The position numbers and the translations under genes were made by a program. Source: an uncultured Bacteroidia bacterium (lineage in GTDB: Bacteria; Bacteroidota; Bacteroidia; Bacteroidales; UBA932). Taken from it: a DNA stretch of 64,000 bases. The stretch covers positions 178,774 to 242,773 of the forward strand of contig CACZZF010000004.1 of the NCBI GenBank assembly GCA_902785575.1. Reading direction: 5' to 3'. Below the pieces are notes generated by a model that was not told the DNA's origin, searched no databases, and saw nothing but the letters and a program-made list of their open reading frames with translations. Position 1 is the stretch's first letter; the number at the start of each line of letters is the position of its first letter. Below are positions 27,478 through 36,984 of this stretch, one piece after another.

Positions 27478-28953
27478 ATGGAACTGACAATTCTGGACTA
27501 TATTGTCTTCGTTGTTTTTGTGGGAGGTGTCGCCCTTTTCGGGAGCAGCTTTTTCCGCAAAAGCAAGACCAGCGCATCTGCCTTTACAAGGGCGGAGGGC
27601 AACGTGCCGGCATGGGTTGTCGGGATGTCCATATTCGCCACATTCGTCAGTTCCATAAGTTTCCTCGGTCTTCCGGGCGGGTCTTATTCAGGTAACTGGA
27701 ACCAGTTGATATTCAGTCTTTCAATCCCCATTGCCATCTGGCTTGCGGCTAAAGTTTTCATACCTCTTTACCGGGGCATAGGAAGTGTATCTGCATATCA
27801 GTTCCTGGAAGATCGTTATGGGTGGTGGGCCAGGTGCTATGTGGCCATTTGCTACCTTTTGACTCAAATATGCCGGGTCGGGTCCATCCTGTTGCTGCTT
27901 GCGATACCCATGAACACCATGTTTGGCTGGGATATAAGCGTCATAATCATAGCAACAGGTGCCTTGACTCTCATTTATGCGGTTCTTGGCGGAATATCGG
28001 CAGTGGTCTGGACCGATGCCATACAAGGTATCATACTGATTGCAGGGGCGTTGGCCTGTGCCCTTATATTGACGTTCGGGATGCCTGAAGGTCCGGGCCA
28101 GCTGTTCAGGATTGCGGCGGCTGACGGCAAGTTCAGCCTGGGAAGCCTGTCCCTCACCTTGAAGGAGCCAACAGTATGGGTAGTATTGATATACGGGATA
28201 TTCATCAATCTGCAGAACTATGGGATTGACCAGACTTACATCCAACGCTACATGACAGCTAGATCAACATCGGAAGCTGTGAAAGGAACGCTCTTTGGAG
28301 GTCTTCTCTATATCCCCGTGTCGCTGGTCTTCGTGTACATAGGCACTGCCTTGTATTCTTACTATACAGCCCAGCCCGGGCTGCTCCCGGAAGGAGTCAC
28401 CGGAGACAAGGTGTTCCCTTATTTCATTGTTCACGGTCTGCCTACGGGAGTTACCGGATTGGTGATAGCCTCTTTGTTCTCTGCCGGGATGAGTACTGTG
28501 GCGACTAGCGTAAACTCCTCTGCAACAATAGTTTTCACTGACTTCTATGCTAAGCTTGGCAAGAAGGGAAAGTCGGATTCCAGAAAGAATCAGATGAAGG
28601 TCCTGTACCTTTCCTCTTTCGTGGTAGGAGTAGTCGGAATATTGATGGGCCTGGCGATGCAGAAAATCAATGGGGTGCTGGATGCCTGGTGGAAATTGTC
28701 TTCCATATTCAGCGGAGGAATGCTGGGCCTATTCCTTTTGGCCTTGGTGTGCAGGAAGCCTGACAGGGCAGCGGCCATCGTGGCAGTATGCGCGGGACTT
28801 CTCGTGATTGCATGGATGAGTCTCCCGGTGTTCGGTAGCCAGCTCCATCAGTATCTTGTGATAGTGTTTGGAACAACGACAATCTTCCTCGTGGGATTCG
28901 TCCTGACGAAGATATTTGAAAAACTACATAGATCAAATAACAATGGAACATAA
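27478..28953 (+). CDS. Sodium/solute symporter (SSS family)
   Basis: Inner-membrane sodium-coupled importer of 491 residues with about 13 hydrophobic segments. SSS hallmarks are Phe-Val-Ser-Ser-Ile-Ser-Phe-Leu-Gly near residue 60, Ala-Tyr-Gln-Phe-Leu-Glu-Asp-Arg-Tyr near 105 and Leu-Phe-Ser-Ala-Gly-Met-Ser-Thr-Val near 338. Members move sugars, sialic acid, amino acids or inositol. It follows the aldolase by 10 bases, and the pair looks like uptake plus first cytoplasmic step for the same compound. It is the only apparent inner-membrane importer of recognised type in the locus. Confidence 0.92.
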   Translation: MELTILDYIVFVVFVGGVALFGSSFFRKSKTSASAFTRAEGNVPAWVVGMSIFATFVSSISFLGLPGGSYSGNWNQLIFSLSIPIAIWLAAKVFIPLYRGIGSVSAYQFLEDRYGWWARCYVAICYLLTQICRVGSILLLLAIPMNTMFGWDISVIIIATGALTLIYAVLGGISAVVWTDAIQGIILIAGALACALILTFGMPEGPGQLFRIAAADGKFSLGSLSLTLKEPTVWVVLIYGIFINLQNYGIDQTYIQRYMTARSTSEAVKGTLFGGLLYIPVSLVFVYIGTALYSYYTAQPGLLPEGVTGDKVFPYFIVHGLPTGVTGLVIASLFSAGMSTVATSVNSSATIVFTDFYAKLGKKGKSDSRKNQMKVLYLSSFVVGVVGILMGLAMQKINGVLDAWWKLSSIFSGGMLGLFLLALVCRKPDRAAAIVAVCAGLLVIAWMSLPVFGSQLHQYLVIVFGTTTIFLVGFVLTKIFEKLHRSNNNGT

Positions 28954-28974
28954 TCATTATCAATTTATTAGCTT

Positions 28975-31900
28975 ATGAAACACGTGATTTTCAATCTCAG
29001 GATGCTTCTCTCGGTAGCGCTATGTGTCGTTACCGTGGAGACATGGTCTCAAACCAGGTCTGTGTCCGGAAGAATTACGGACCAGTCTGGCGAACCTGTT
29101 ATCGGGGCGAGCGTGATAGAGAGAGGGACGAATAACGGGGTGGTAACCGACACGGACGGGAATTATTCTTTGAATGTTAAAAACGGGGCTGTCGTTGATG
29201 TTTCCTGCATAGGTTACATTTCCCAGTCGATCCCGGTTTCCGGCCGTACGGTCATTAATGTCATCCTTGAAGAGGATTCCATCACTTTGGCAGAGACCGT
29301 TGTGACGGCTCTCGGTATAAAGAGAAGTGAAAAGGCCCTTGGCTATTCAGTGGCGAAGATAGGTGATGAATCCCTTTCTGTCTCCAAGTCCGGGAATGTC
29401 ATGAACAACCTTTCCGGAAAGGTTGCAGGAATGAATGTCCGTGCCGCTTCCGCCGATGCAGGTGCAACGGTCCTCGTGACAATCCGTGGCCAAAGGTCAT
29501 TGTCCGGGGACAACCAGCCTTTGATCGTACTGGACGGAGTGCCGGTCAACAACACCGTTGCCAACACCACCAACAATTTCGGAGAGTCCAACAGGAAGAT
29601 TGTCGACTACGGTAATCCTATTTCAGACCTTAACAATGACGATATCGAGTCGATATCCGTCTTGAAAGGTGCCGCTGCTGCAGCCCTTTACGGAAGCCGG
29701 GCCGGTAACGGTGTCATTCTCATTACCACCAAGAGCGGATCCGCAAGGAAAGGCATCGGGGTCAGTGTAAACGAGAGCCTTTCATTTGACAGGGCGTATC
29801 TCTTCCCGGACATCCAAAATACTTTCGGTTCCGGTTCGTTTACAGAGACTACGGATGTCATCTCCGATGCATCATGGGGACCGAGACTGGACGTCGGAAC
29901 GAGCTACGTCCAGTGGGACAGCCCAACCGATGCTTCCGGAAACAAGATTGCCACGCCTTGGGTCTCTTACCCGAACCGTCTGAAGGATTTCTTCGAGACG
30001 GGTGTGACCAACACTCTCAATGTGGCTGTCACGGGAGCTAATGACAATGGTAGTTTCCGTCTGTCCTACACCAACATGGACAATACGGGAATAATGCCCA
30101 ATACTGATCTGAAGAGGAATAACGTCAACCTTAACGCCGGATACAACCTGCGACCGAATCTCAAGGTTACAACCTCCGTGGCCTACACCAACAGCAAGAG
30201 TGACAACCGTCCTTCGGCGAACCGTAACAGTGCGCTTTACGTCGTGTATCGCCAACCGGCCAATATCGACATTAGCAAACTGAAGAACTATTGGGTCGAA
30301 GGATATGAGGGTGTCCAGCAATCATCTCCTGTCCCCGGAGGAAATGACAATCCCTACTTTATTTGTTATGAAGACATTAACGGTTTCAAGAGAGACAGAC
30401 TGACAGGCAATGTCCAGGTCACTTGGGATATAACCCCTTGGCTTACCTTTATGGGACGTTCCGGTCTTGACCTGTACAATGAGAGAAGGGAAAGCCGTAC
30501 TGCATTCAGCGCTGCAAGATTCAAGAATGGAGCATATGCTCTCGGGCTGATCTATTTCAAGGAGAACAATACGGACTTCCTGCTTACCGCAAAGAAGAAT
30601 CTAGGAGATCTCGCGATGTCCTTCTCTGTTGGAGCCAACCGTATGGACCAGGAGGGAAGCACCAATACCATCGCCACCAACAAGCTCGTCATGCCCGAGG
30701 TGTACAATATATCCAATGCGGCTGCCGGCAGCGTTCAGAACAATACTTCCACATACAAATACCAAAAGCGTATCAACAGCGTTTACGCGATGGCCCAGTT
30801 CAGTTTCAAGGAACTGGCTTTCCTTGACCTGACCGCCCGCAACGACTGGTCCAGCACCCTTCCTTCCGCGAACAATTCGTATTTTTATCCATCTGCCTCG
30901 TTATCCGTGCTTATGAGCGAGATTCTCGGATGGAGCGAGAGGGGGGCTTTGTCTTTCTGGAAGCTTCGTGGGAATATATCCCAGATAGGTTCTGATGCCA
31001 GTCCTTACCAGCTATTCAATACAGTGACCCTTTCTACATGGGACAACGCCAGTCAGGTGGAGCTGCAGACCAGCCTGAAGAACAATACTCTCAAGCCTGA
31101 AATCAGTACCTCCTACGAGGCCGGAACTGAGATGAGATTCTTCGGGGGCAGACTGGGGTTCGACTTCACGTATTATCTGACCAATACGAAGAACCAGATA
31201 ATGAATCTCTCTACAGCCATGTCCAGCGGCTACAGTTCGAAGGTAATCAATGCCGGAAAGATACAGAACAAGGGCTTTGAGCTGACCATCAATGCCACAC
31301 CGGTGAGCGGTCCGTTCACTTGGGACATTTCTGCAAGCATCTCCAGAAACCGCAACAAGGTGCTTGAACTGGCGGAAGGGATCAATGAGATCAATATCGG
31401 TGGCGGCGAAGGCGTCAATTACTATGCAAGGGTCGGTGACGAACTCGGCGACATGTACGCCAGGACTTGGGAGAGGGTTCCCAGCGGGCCCTACAAGGGA
31501 GAACCCCTTGTTTCCGATGACGGAGAATACAACCGCCTGAACGAGTATGTAAAGATCGGTAACTATAATCCGGATTTCATGCTCGGACTTACGAACACAT
31601 TTACATTCAAGAACTTTACTCTGAATGCTCTCATTGACTGGAGACAGGGAGGAGACTTCTACTCATATCTTTACAAGAACCTGCAGTCTGACGGTCGTAC
31701 CATAGACACCACTTTCGGACGTGACACCGAGTCAGGCGGTCTGGCCTGGGTGGATGATAACGGACTATCCAGACATGACGGAATGATCGTTCCTGGTTAC
31801 CGTGACGACGGGAACGGAAACTATGTTCCGAACGATATCATCACCAATCCGGAGAATTACTATGGTACCATCTATTGGGATTTCAATGAGTTGTCAACCT

Positions 31901-32157
31901 ATGACGCTACTTACGTGAAGTTGAGGGAAGTATCCCTTGATTATTCATTCCCCAGGAAGGCGGTGGAAAAATTCAAGATCGGAGGCCTGACTGTAGGTGT
32001 TTGGGGTCACAACCTGCTCACCTGGACAGCCGCCGGCCACGGGATGGATCCGGAAACCGCCATGCTGTTCACTTCCTCCTCGATCACGCCCGGCGTCGGC
32101 GGATGGGCCCTCCCCGGAGCGAGAACTTTCGGATTTAAGGTAGGACTTGATTTTTAA
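28975..32157 (+). CDS. SusC/RagA-family TonB-dependent transporter (locus 2)
   Basis: Outer-membrane transporter of 1060 residues. Signal peptide about 1-25, carboxypeptidase-regulatory-like domain at about 28-105 (Gly-Arg-Ile-Thr-Asp-Gln-Ser-Gly-Glu-Pro-Val-Ile-Gly-Ala-Ser), plug at about 110-250 (Val-Leu-Asp-Gly-Val-Pro-Val, then Leu-Tyr-Gly-Ser-Arg-Ala-Gly-Asn-Gly-Val), then the barrel ending in Gly-Leu-Asp-Phe. No STN domain. It lies 21 bases after the symporter and 11 before the SusD partner. It is only distantly similar to the locus 1 SusC by eye, so a different ligand is likely. Confidence 0.96.
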   Translation: MKHVIFNLRMLLSVALCVVTVETWSQTRSVSGRITDQSGEPVIGASVIERGTNNGVVTDTDGNYSLNVKNGAVVDVSCIGYISQSIPVSGRTVINVILEEDSITLAETVVTALGIKRSEKALGYSVAKIGDESLSVSKSGNVMNNLSGKVAGMNVRAASADAGATVLVTIRGQRSLSGDNQPLIVLDGVPVNNTVANTTNNFGESNRKIVDYGNPISDLNNDDIESISVLKGAAAAALYGSRAGNGVILITTKSGSARKGIGVSVNESLSFDRAYLFPDIQNTFGSGSFTETTDVISDASWGPRLDVGTSYVQWDSPTDASGNKIATPWVSYPNRLKDFFETGVTNTLNVAVTGANDNGSFRLSYTNMDNTGIMPNTDLKRNNVNLNAGYNLRPNLKVTTSVAYTNSKSDNRPSANRNSALYVVYRQPANIDISKLKNYWVEGYEGVQQSSPVPGGNDNPYFICYEDINGFKRDRLTGNVQVTWDITPWLTFMGRSGLDLYNERRESRTAFSAARFKNGAYALGLIYFKENNTDFLLTAKKNLGDLAMSFSVGANRMDQEGSTNTIATNKLVMPEVYNISNAAAGSVQNNTSTYKYQKRINSVYAMAQFSFKELAFLDLTARNDWSSTLPSANNSYFYPSASLSVLMSEILGWSERGALSFWKLRGNISQIGSDASPYQLFNTVTLSTWDNASQVELQTSLKNNTLKPEISTSYEAGTEMRFFGGRLGFDFTYYLTNTKNQIMNLSTAMSSGYSSKVINAGKIQNKGFELTINATPVSGPFTWDISASISRNRNKVLELAEGINEINIGGGEGVNYYARVGDELGDMYARTWERVPSGPYKGEPLVSDDGEYNRLNEYVKIGNYNPDFMLGLTNTFTFKNFTLNALIDWRQGGDFYSYLYKNLQSDGRTIDTTFGRDTESGGLAWVDDNGLSRHDGMIVPGYRDDGNGNYVPNDIITNPENYYGTIYWDFNELSTYDATYVKLREVSLDYSFPRKAVEKFKIGGLTVGVWGHNLLTWTAAGHGMDPETAMLFTSSSITPGVGGWALPGARTFGFKVGLDF

Positions 32158-32168
32158 TTGTTTCGGCC

Positions 32169-33674
32169 ATGAAAACATTATTTAAAATTTCAGTTATATT
32201 CGGCATGCTGGCGACATTCGTAGCCTGCACGGAAGGATTCGATGAACTAGGCAAGAATCCCAATGCCGCCGAGTCCGTCAACGCTTCTTATTATTTGACT
32301 AAAGTCATAACCAGAACTGCCTATAATTATAACAATTCTGCGTTCAGCGGAAAAATCCCCAATGCCGCACGTTATATCACGAAACTGACCAATTCCGAAT
32401 CGGATGGTTTCAACTGGAGCGCAGAGTCCTGGGACGATTATTACTACACATTGTCGATCAACAAGTCATTCTATGACGAAGCTATTGCGGAGGGTCAGGA
32501 ACAGTATGCGGCCCTTTCCGAGATCATGGCTGTGTTCAACTTCGACTGCGTTACTTCCCTGTGGGGAGATTGCCCTTACTCGGAGGCTCTGATGTCGAAG
32601 GAGGAGGGAATTGTCTATCCTTCATACGACAAGCAGGAAGTGATATACCCTGACCTGCTCAAGAGGCTTGAAGCTGCGAATGAGACGCTCGCTTCAACCT
32701 CTCAGTCTATTGACGCTACTGCGGACATCATGTATAAGGGAAGCGCCCTCAAATGGAGGAAACTTGCCAATTCCCTGCGACTCAGGATGTTGCTAAAGGC
32801 GAGCAAGTCAATGTCTTCCGCCATTTCTGACATTCAGGCCATAGTAAGTGACCAGACAAGATATCCTATCTTCACTTCCAACGCTGATGCTGCTGAGATC
32901 CCTTATGTGGAGCAATACAAATGGCCGATGGGACCGACTCTTGGAGGCGCCATTACGGACCAGTTCAAGGAGTTCATAAAGAGGCGTCCCAGCAAGGAGA
33001 TCATCGATTACATGTTGCCGAGGAATGACCCCAGGCTTGAAGCTTTGTTCGACAAAGTGGAGGACCCTGCTTCCTGTACGGTAGATTTTAACGATTACGT
33101 CGGCGTGCCCATTGCGCTGAAGAGTCCTTATGGATATAACGGAGGCCAAAGCGGAACGTCAAAGACAGTTTCCACTTTCAGCAAGGAAAAATTCTATCAG
33201 GATACTGGAGATTACCTGAAGGCCAGCATGATGATTTATCCTGAAGTCTGCTTCATCCTTTCCGAAGTCGCTGCTGTTAACGGTGTATCGGTCCCCGGAG
33301 AGACGGCCGAGTCGTTGTACAACAAGGGGATAAAGGCCTCCATGGAGTACTGGGGAGTGGACGATTCTTCGGCTATAAACGAATACCTGTCCAATGATCT
33401 GGTCAAGTACGACGGGACGCAGAAACGTATCCTTGAACAGAAATGGCTTGCCCTGATTATCAAGGGACCCGAGTCCTGGTTCGACTACAGGAGGACAGGT
33501 GACGCCATCGGCCTGAATGCACAGCTGGTCCCGGACAACCTTAAGCAGAATTATATCCCCTATCGTTTCATTTATCCCGACAATGAGCGTTCATACAACA
33601 GGGAAAAGTACGAAGCGGCGATAGCGGTGTTCGGTACAGATGACATCAATACTAAAATGTGGCTTATAAAATAA
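32169..33674 (+). CDS. SusD-like outer-membrane lipoprotein (locus 2)
   Basis: A 501-residue surface lipoprotein, lipobox Cys 20 (Phe-Val-Ala-Cys-Thr). It opens with Glu-Gly-Phe-Asp-Glu-Leu-Gly-Lys-Asn-Pro-Asn, typical of the shorter SusD-like group (SusD-like 2), and has Trp-Gly-Asp-Cys-Pro-Tyr-Ser-Glu-Ala near 140 and Gln-Lys-Trp-Leu-Ala-Leu followed by Trp-Phe-Asp-Tyr-Arg-Arg-Thr-Gly near 440, both characteristic. It pairs with the preceding SusC. The group is the one usually paired with SusC transporters for varied host and plant glycans; ligand unknown. Confidence 0.94.
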   Translation: MKTLFKISVIFGMLATFVACTEGFDELGKNPNAAESVNASYYLTKVITRTAYNYNNSAFSGKIPNAARYITKLTNSESDGFNWSAESWDDYYYTLSINKSFYDEAIAEGQEQYAALSEIMAVFNFDCVTSLWGDCPYSEALMSKEEGIVYPSYDKQEVIYPDLLKRLEAANETLASTSQSIDATADIMYKGSALKWRKLANSLRLRMLLKASKSMSSAISDIQAIVSDQTRYPIFTSNADAAEIPYVEQYKWPMGPTLGGAITDQFKEFIKRRPSKEIIDYMLPRNDPRLEALFDKVEDPASCTVDFNDYVGVPIALKSPYGYNGGQSGTSKTVSTFSKEKFYQDTGDYLKASMMIYPEVCFILSEVAAVNGVSVPGETAESLYNKGIKASMEYWGVDDSSAINEYLSNDLVKYDGTQKRILEQKWLALIIKGPESWFDYRRTGDAIGLNAQLVPDNLKQNYIPYRFIYPDNERSYNREKYEAAIAVFGTDDINTKMWLIK

Positions 33675-33689
33675 CCTAATAGCTTGATC

Positions 33690-35876
33690 ATGAAAGGTTT
33701 GGTGAATTTTTTCTACGTTTTTGTCCTTTTTGTTTCATCCATATCCTGCGTTTCGACGCAGGATGTGGATGTTTCCTCCGTCGAGGATGTCCCTTACCTT
33801 TCACCCTATCCTGTCAAATATGAGATTCCGGATAAATGGAAGGGTGCTGAGATGGTCAAACTGGTCATTGACGGTGATGACAACGTTTTTGTCCTGTCTG
33901 ACCATGGCCTTTACAGGGATTTTCCCGGACATCTTCTCGGGAAGGATCTGATGTATTCTTCCTTGTCGGACAAGAATCCCCTAGACATTACCGTACAGGA
34001 AGGTTCCGGCTACCTTTTCTACCTTTATCCTGACAGATATCTTTCAAACAGGGCTTCCGGGGAGATATGCGGCCATCTGCCTCATGAATATAAATTTATT
34101 GCAGTAAATACGTCCGGCGAAGTTCTCCTGACCGGAAATGTCGACGCTGTCATATATAAGGATAACGTCAAAATTTCCGAGGTACCTCTGCCTGAAGGTG
34201 CCGTCCGTAAGCTATATGCATTCAAGGACCGTTTTTACTGCCTGACAGACAAGGCTGTCCTGTCACTCGAAGGGAAGGCTTGGAAGACGGTTTACGGAGC
34301 AGAAGGAATGACGTCAGTTGCCATTACTGAGGATATTATCGTTATTGGTACAGATAACGGATATCTTGAAGTGGACAAGAATGGCAAGGTCTTGAAGACT
34401 GATGATAAAGTCCCTGTTCCGGCCATCAGTGATGTTTTGTCCGTTGATGGGAAACTGTGGTTTGCCAGCAATGACGGGGTGTATATGAGGGACGGTGAAA
34501 GATTCCGGTATTATGCCCGGCAAAGATGGCTTGATGAAAATGAAGTCATTGATATAGCTGCAGATAGTTCCGGGAATATTTACATGCTGACACCTTCCGG
34601 TCTGGACAAGATTGAATTCAGGCCCGAAACCCTGGAGGGGAAGGCTGAATACCTTCTCACCAATCTCAGGAAATACCACATGAGATTCGGTTTCTCTGAA
34701 GAGTATAATCTTTTGGATCCTGCAGACCCGACATCCATTGTATTGCTTGACAGTGACAACGACGGTCTTTGGAGTTCCTTCTATCTGGGTGCCGAGGCTT
34801 TCCGGTACGCTGTCACCAAAGATCCGAAAGCCCGTGAAAACGCCTGGGAGACATTCGGAACTTTCGAACGGCTTATTTCCATCCACGATCCCCAGTGGTT
34901 CTCAAGCCGCTCTTTCGAGAGAAAAGGATACCGTGTCCATGAGGTGGATGCCTGGAGGCCGTCTCCAGATCCGGATTGGGAGTGGAAAGGCACGACCAGC
35001 ACTGATGAATTTGTGGGCTACCTGTTTATAACGGCCCTGATGGATGACCTGGTCGCCGAGACCGAAGAGGAGCATGCCCGCATCGCAAAGTATATTTCCA
35101 CGATCATGGATCATATAATCAAAAACAATCTCTATTTTATAGATGTTGACGGTGAACCGACCCTTTGGGGGCGCTTGAATCCGGATTATGTGAATTCTTT
35201 CGCCCACACCCAGTTCGACAGGATCCTCAACAGCGTGCTTACTCTGGCGAGTTTCCAGGAGGCTTATGCCTTGACCGGAGACGAGAAATATAAGGAGCAG
35301 GTGAAAAGGGCGATAGATGAGTTCGGTTATCTGGACAATATAGAGTCAGGGATATATGGGATAAAATACACGGAAGGTTTCCGTCATAAAGGGATCCATC
35401 TGGGCGAGGACTGGAATCATTCGGACGACGAAATGGCCTTCCTGACCTATTGGGTTTTATGTCGGTATGCCCTTGATGATGAAGTAAAGGAGAAGTATCT
35501 CAAGCTTGTTGAAGACCACTGGAATATAGAAAGGCCGGAAGGCGATGCCCTGTGGAACTTGATCGCTTACCATACCTGCGGGAAGATTGACCTTGAACAG
35601 ACGCTCAAGTATTTGAGAGAATTTCCGATGGATTGCACCAAATACGAGGTCATGAATTCACAGCGTAAAGACCTTCACTTCATACCCTATGATGTTCACA
35701 CCAATTTCCGGGCGCAGTTCACGGAGGAGCTTCTCCCGAAAAATGAGAGGCCTGTACAGCGTCACAACTCCAATGAGTTCAACCTTGACTCCAACCGCAA
35801 GGGGGAGGTCCAGCTGGCTGGAGACGAATACCTTCTCCCTTATTGGATGGCAAGGTATCTGGGCGTGATCAAGTAG
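33690..35876 (+). CDS. Lipoprotein with beta-propeller and alpha/alpha-toroid halves, function unknown
   Basis: A 728-residue protein starting at the ATG at 33690 (an upstream TTG is less likely), with lipobox Ile-Ser-Cys-Val. Residues about 30-310 carry repeated beta strands with Gly-Val-Tyr, Asp-x-x-Gly-Asn-Ile-Tyr and similar turns, resembling the Reg_prop propeller of hybrid sensor proteins. Residues about 320-728 are mainly helical with Asp-Asn-Asp-Gly-Leu-Trp-Ser-Ser-Phe-Tyr-Leu-Gly-Ala, Glu-Trp-Lys-Gly-Thr-Thr-Ser and Phe-Ala-His-Thr-Gln-Phe-Asp, like an alpha/alpha-toroid glycosidase or lyase. It has no kinase part. It may be a hydrolase or lyase for the locus 2 glycan; catalytic residues are not identified. 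Confidence 0.8.
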   Translation: MKGLVNFFYVFVLFVSSISCVSTQDVDVSSVEDVPYLSPYPVKYEIPDKWKGAEMVKLVIDGDDNVFVLSDHGLYRDFPGHLLGKDLMYSSLSDKNPLDITVQEGSGYLFYLYPDRYLSNRASGEICGHLPHEYKFIAVNTSGEVLLTGNVDAVIYKDNVKISEVPLPEGAVRKLYAFKDRFYCLTDKAVLSLEGKAWKTVYGAEGMTSVAITEDIIVIGTDNGYLEVDKNGKVLKTDDKVPVPAISDVLSVDGKLWFASNDGVYMRDGERFRYYARQRWLDENEVIDIAADSSGNIYMLTPSGLDKIEFRPETLEGKAEYLLTNLRKYHMRFGFSEEYNLLDPADPTSIVLLDSDNDGLWSSFYLGAEAFRYAVTKDPKARENAWETFGTFERLISIHDPQWFSSRSFERKGYRVHEVDAWRPSPDPDWEWKGTTSTDEFVGYLFITALMDDLVAETEEEHARIAKYISTIMDHIIKNNLYFIDVDGEPTLWGRLNPDYVNSFAHTQFDRILNSVLTLASFQEAYALTGDEKYKEQVKRAIDEFGYLDNIESGIYGIKYTEGFRHKGIHLGEDWNHSDDEMAFLTYWVLCRYALDDEVKEKYLKLVEDHWNIERPEGDALWNLIAYHTCGKIDLEQTLKYLREFPMDCTKYEVMNSQRKDLHFIPYDVHTNFRAQFTEELLPKNERPVQRHNSNEFNLDSNRKGEVQLAGDEYLLPYWMARYLGVIK

Positions 35877-35898
35877 ATTTCTTATTTATGGTTTATTA

Positions 35899-36984
35899 AT
35901 GGACAGAAGAGATTTTTTGAAGAATTCGGCCTCGGCGGCACTCGCCGGGGTCGCTATGACGATCCCGGGTGCGGGAGCGATGGCCTCTGTAGTCCTTCAG
36001 GACTCCGAAGTTAAAACCCCTGGTGACGGGATTGCATACCGCCTCAAGTACCGTAAGGACGGGAAGATAAAGATACTACAGTTCACGGACACCCACTATA
36101 TCGAAGGAGATCCGCGGTCGGAGAGGGCTCTTAAGAACGTCATCCAGATGCTGGATACAGAGATGCCGGATTTCGTGATACATACAGGGGATATCGTGTA
36201 TGGGAAACCGGCTGAGGCCAGCGCAAGGCATATTCTCCAGCCACTTGTGGATAGGAGAATTCCTTTCGCTGTAGCCATGGGCAACCATGACAGCGACTTC
36301 GATCTCTCCCGTACGGAGATGTTCAAGGTCCTCCGCTCAATCCCCGGGAATGTCAATACACTTGATGACGAGAGGATTGCGGGATGTTCTAACGACATCA
36401 TCACCCTTTCTGGCAATAAGGGCGTGGACAGGGTGTTCTATCTTTTTGATTCGGGCAACAGGGCGGAAATAGCAGGTGTCAAGGGGTGGAGCTATATCCA
36501 TCAGGACCAGATAGCCTGGTACAGGGAACATAGCAGACAGTTCACAGATGCAAATGGAGGGAACCCTGTGCCGTCCCTGGCGTTTTTCCATATCCCTTTC
36601 ATCGAATACAAGCAGGCCATCAGGGATGAATCCCGGGTCATGATGGGGAATATCGGGGAGGAACCAGGATCTCCGAAGTTCAATTCCGGTCTCTATCTTG
36701 CAATGAGGGAAATGAAAGATATTCAAGGAGTTGTGACCGGCCATGACCATAATAGCGATTATGTGATGCTCTGGCAGGACTTCTTCTTAATATATGGGCG
36801 TTTCAGCGGCTGCGACACGGTCTACAACGACCTGAAGCCCAACGGGGCGAGGGTGTTCGAGTTCACGGAAGGGGATGACGGCTTCCGAACATGGGTGCGG
36901 CTTTATGGCGGTAAGGTCGAACAGGACCTTTACCTCTATCCCGGGATGGAGAATCTAACGAGTCCAAGAGACGGCACGGCATGA
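35899..36984 (+). CDS. Tat-exported calcineurin-like metallophosphoesterase
   Basis: A 361-residue phosphoesterase. The N terminus Met-Asp-Arg-Arg-Asp-Phe-Leu-Lys followed by an Ala-rich segment is a twin-arginine signal. The dinuclear metal motifs are complete: Asp-Thr-His near residue 63, Gly-Asp-Ile-Val near 97, Gly-Asn-His-Asp near 130, and Gly-His-Asp-His near 280. It would act in the periplasm on a phosphomonoester or diester. Its stop overlaps the GH2 start by 4 bases (ATGA), so the two are translationally coupled. A longer paralogue lies at 51816. Confidence 0.92.
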   Translation: MDRRDFLKNSASAALAGVAMTIPGAGAMASVVLQDSEVKTPGDGIAYRLKYRKDGKIKILQFTDTHYIEGDPRSERALKNVIQMLDTEMPDFVIHTGDIVYGKPAEASARHILQPLVDRRIPFAVAMGNHDSDFDLSRTEMFKVLRSIPGNVNTLDDERIAGCSNDIITLSGNKGVDRVFYLFDSGNRAEIAGVKGWSYIHQDQIAWYREHSRQFTDANGGNPVPSLAFFHIPFIEYKQAIRDESRVMMGNIGEEPGSPKFNSGLYLAMREMKDIQGVVTGHDHNSDYVMLWQDFFLIYGRFSGCDTVYNDLKPNGARVFEFTEGDDGFRTWVRLYGGKVEQDLYLYPGMENLTSPRDGTA

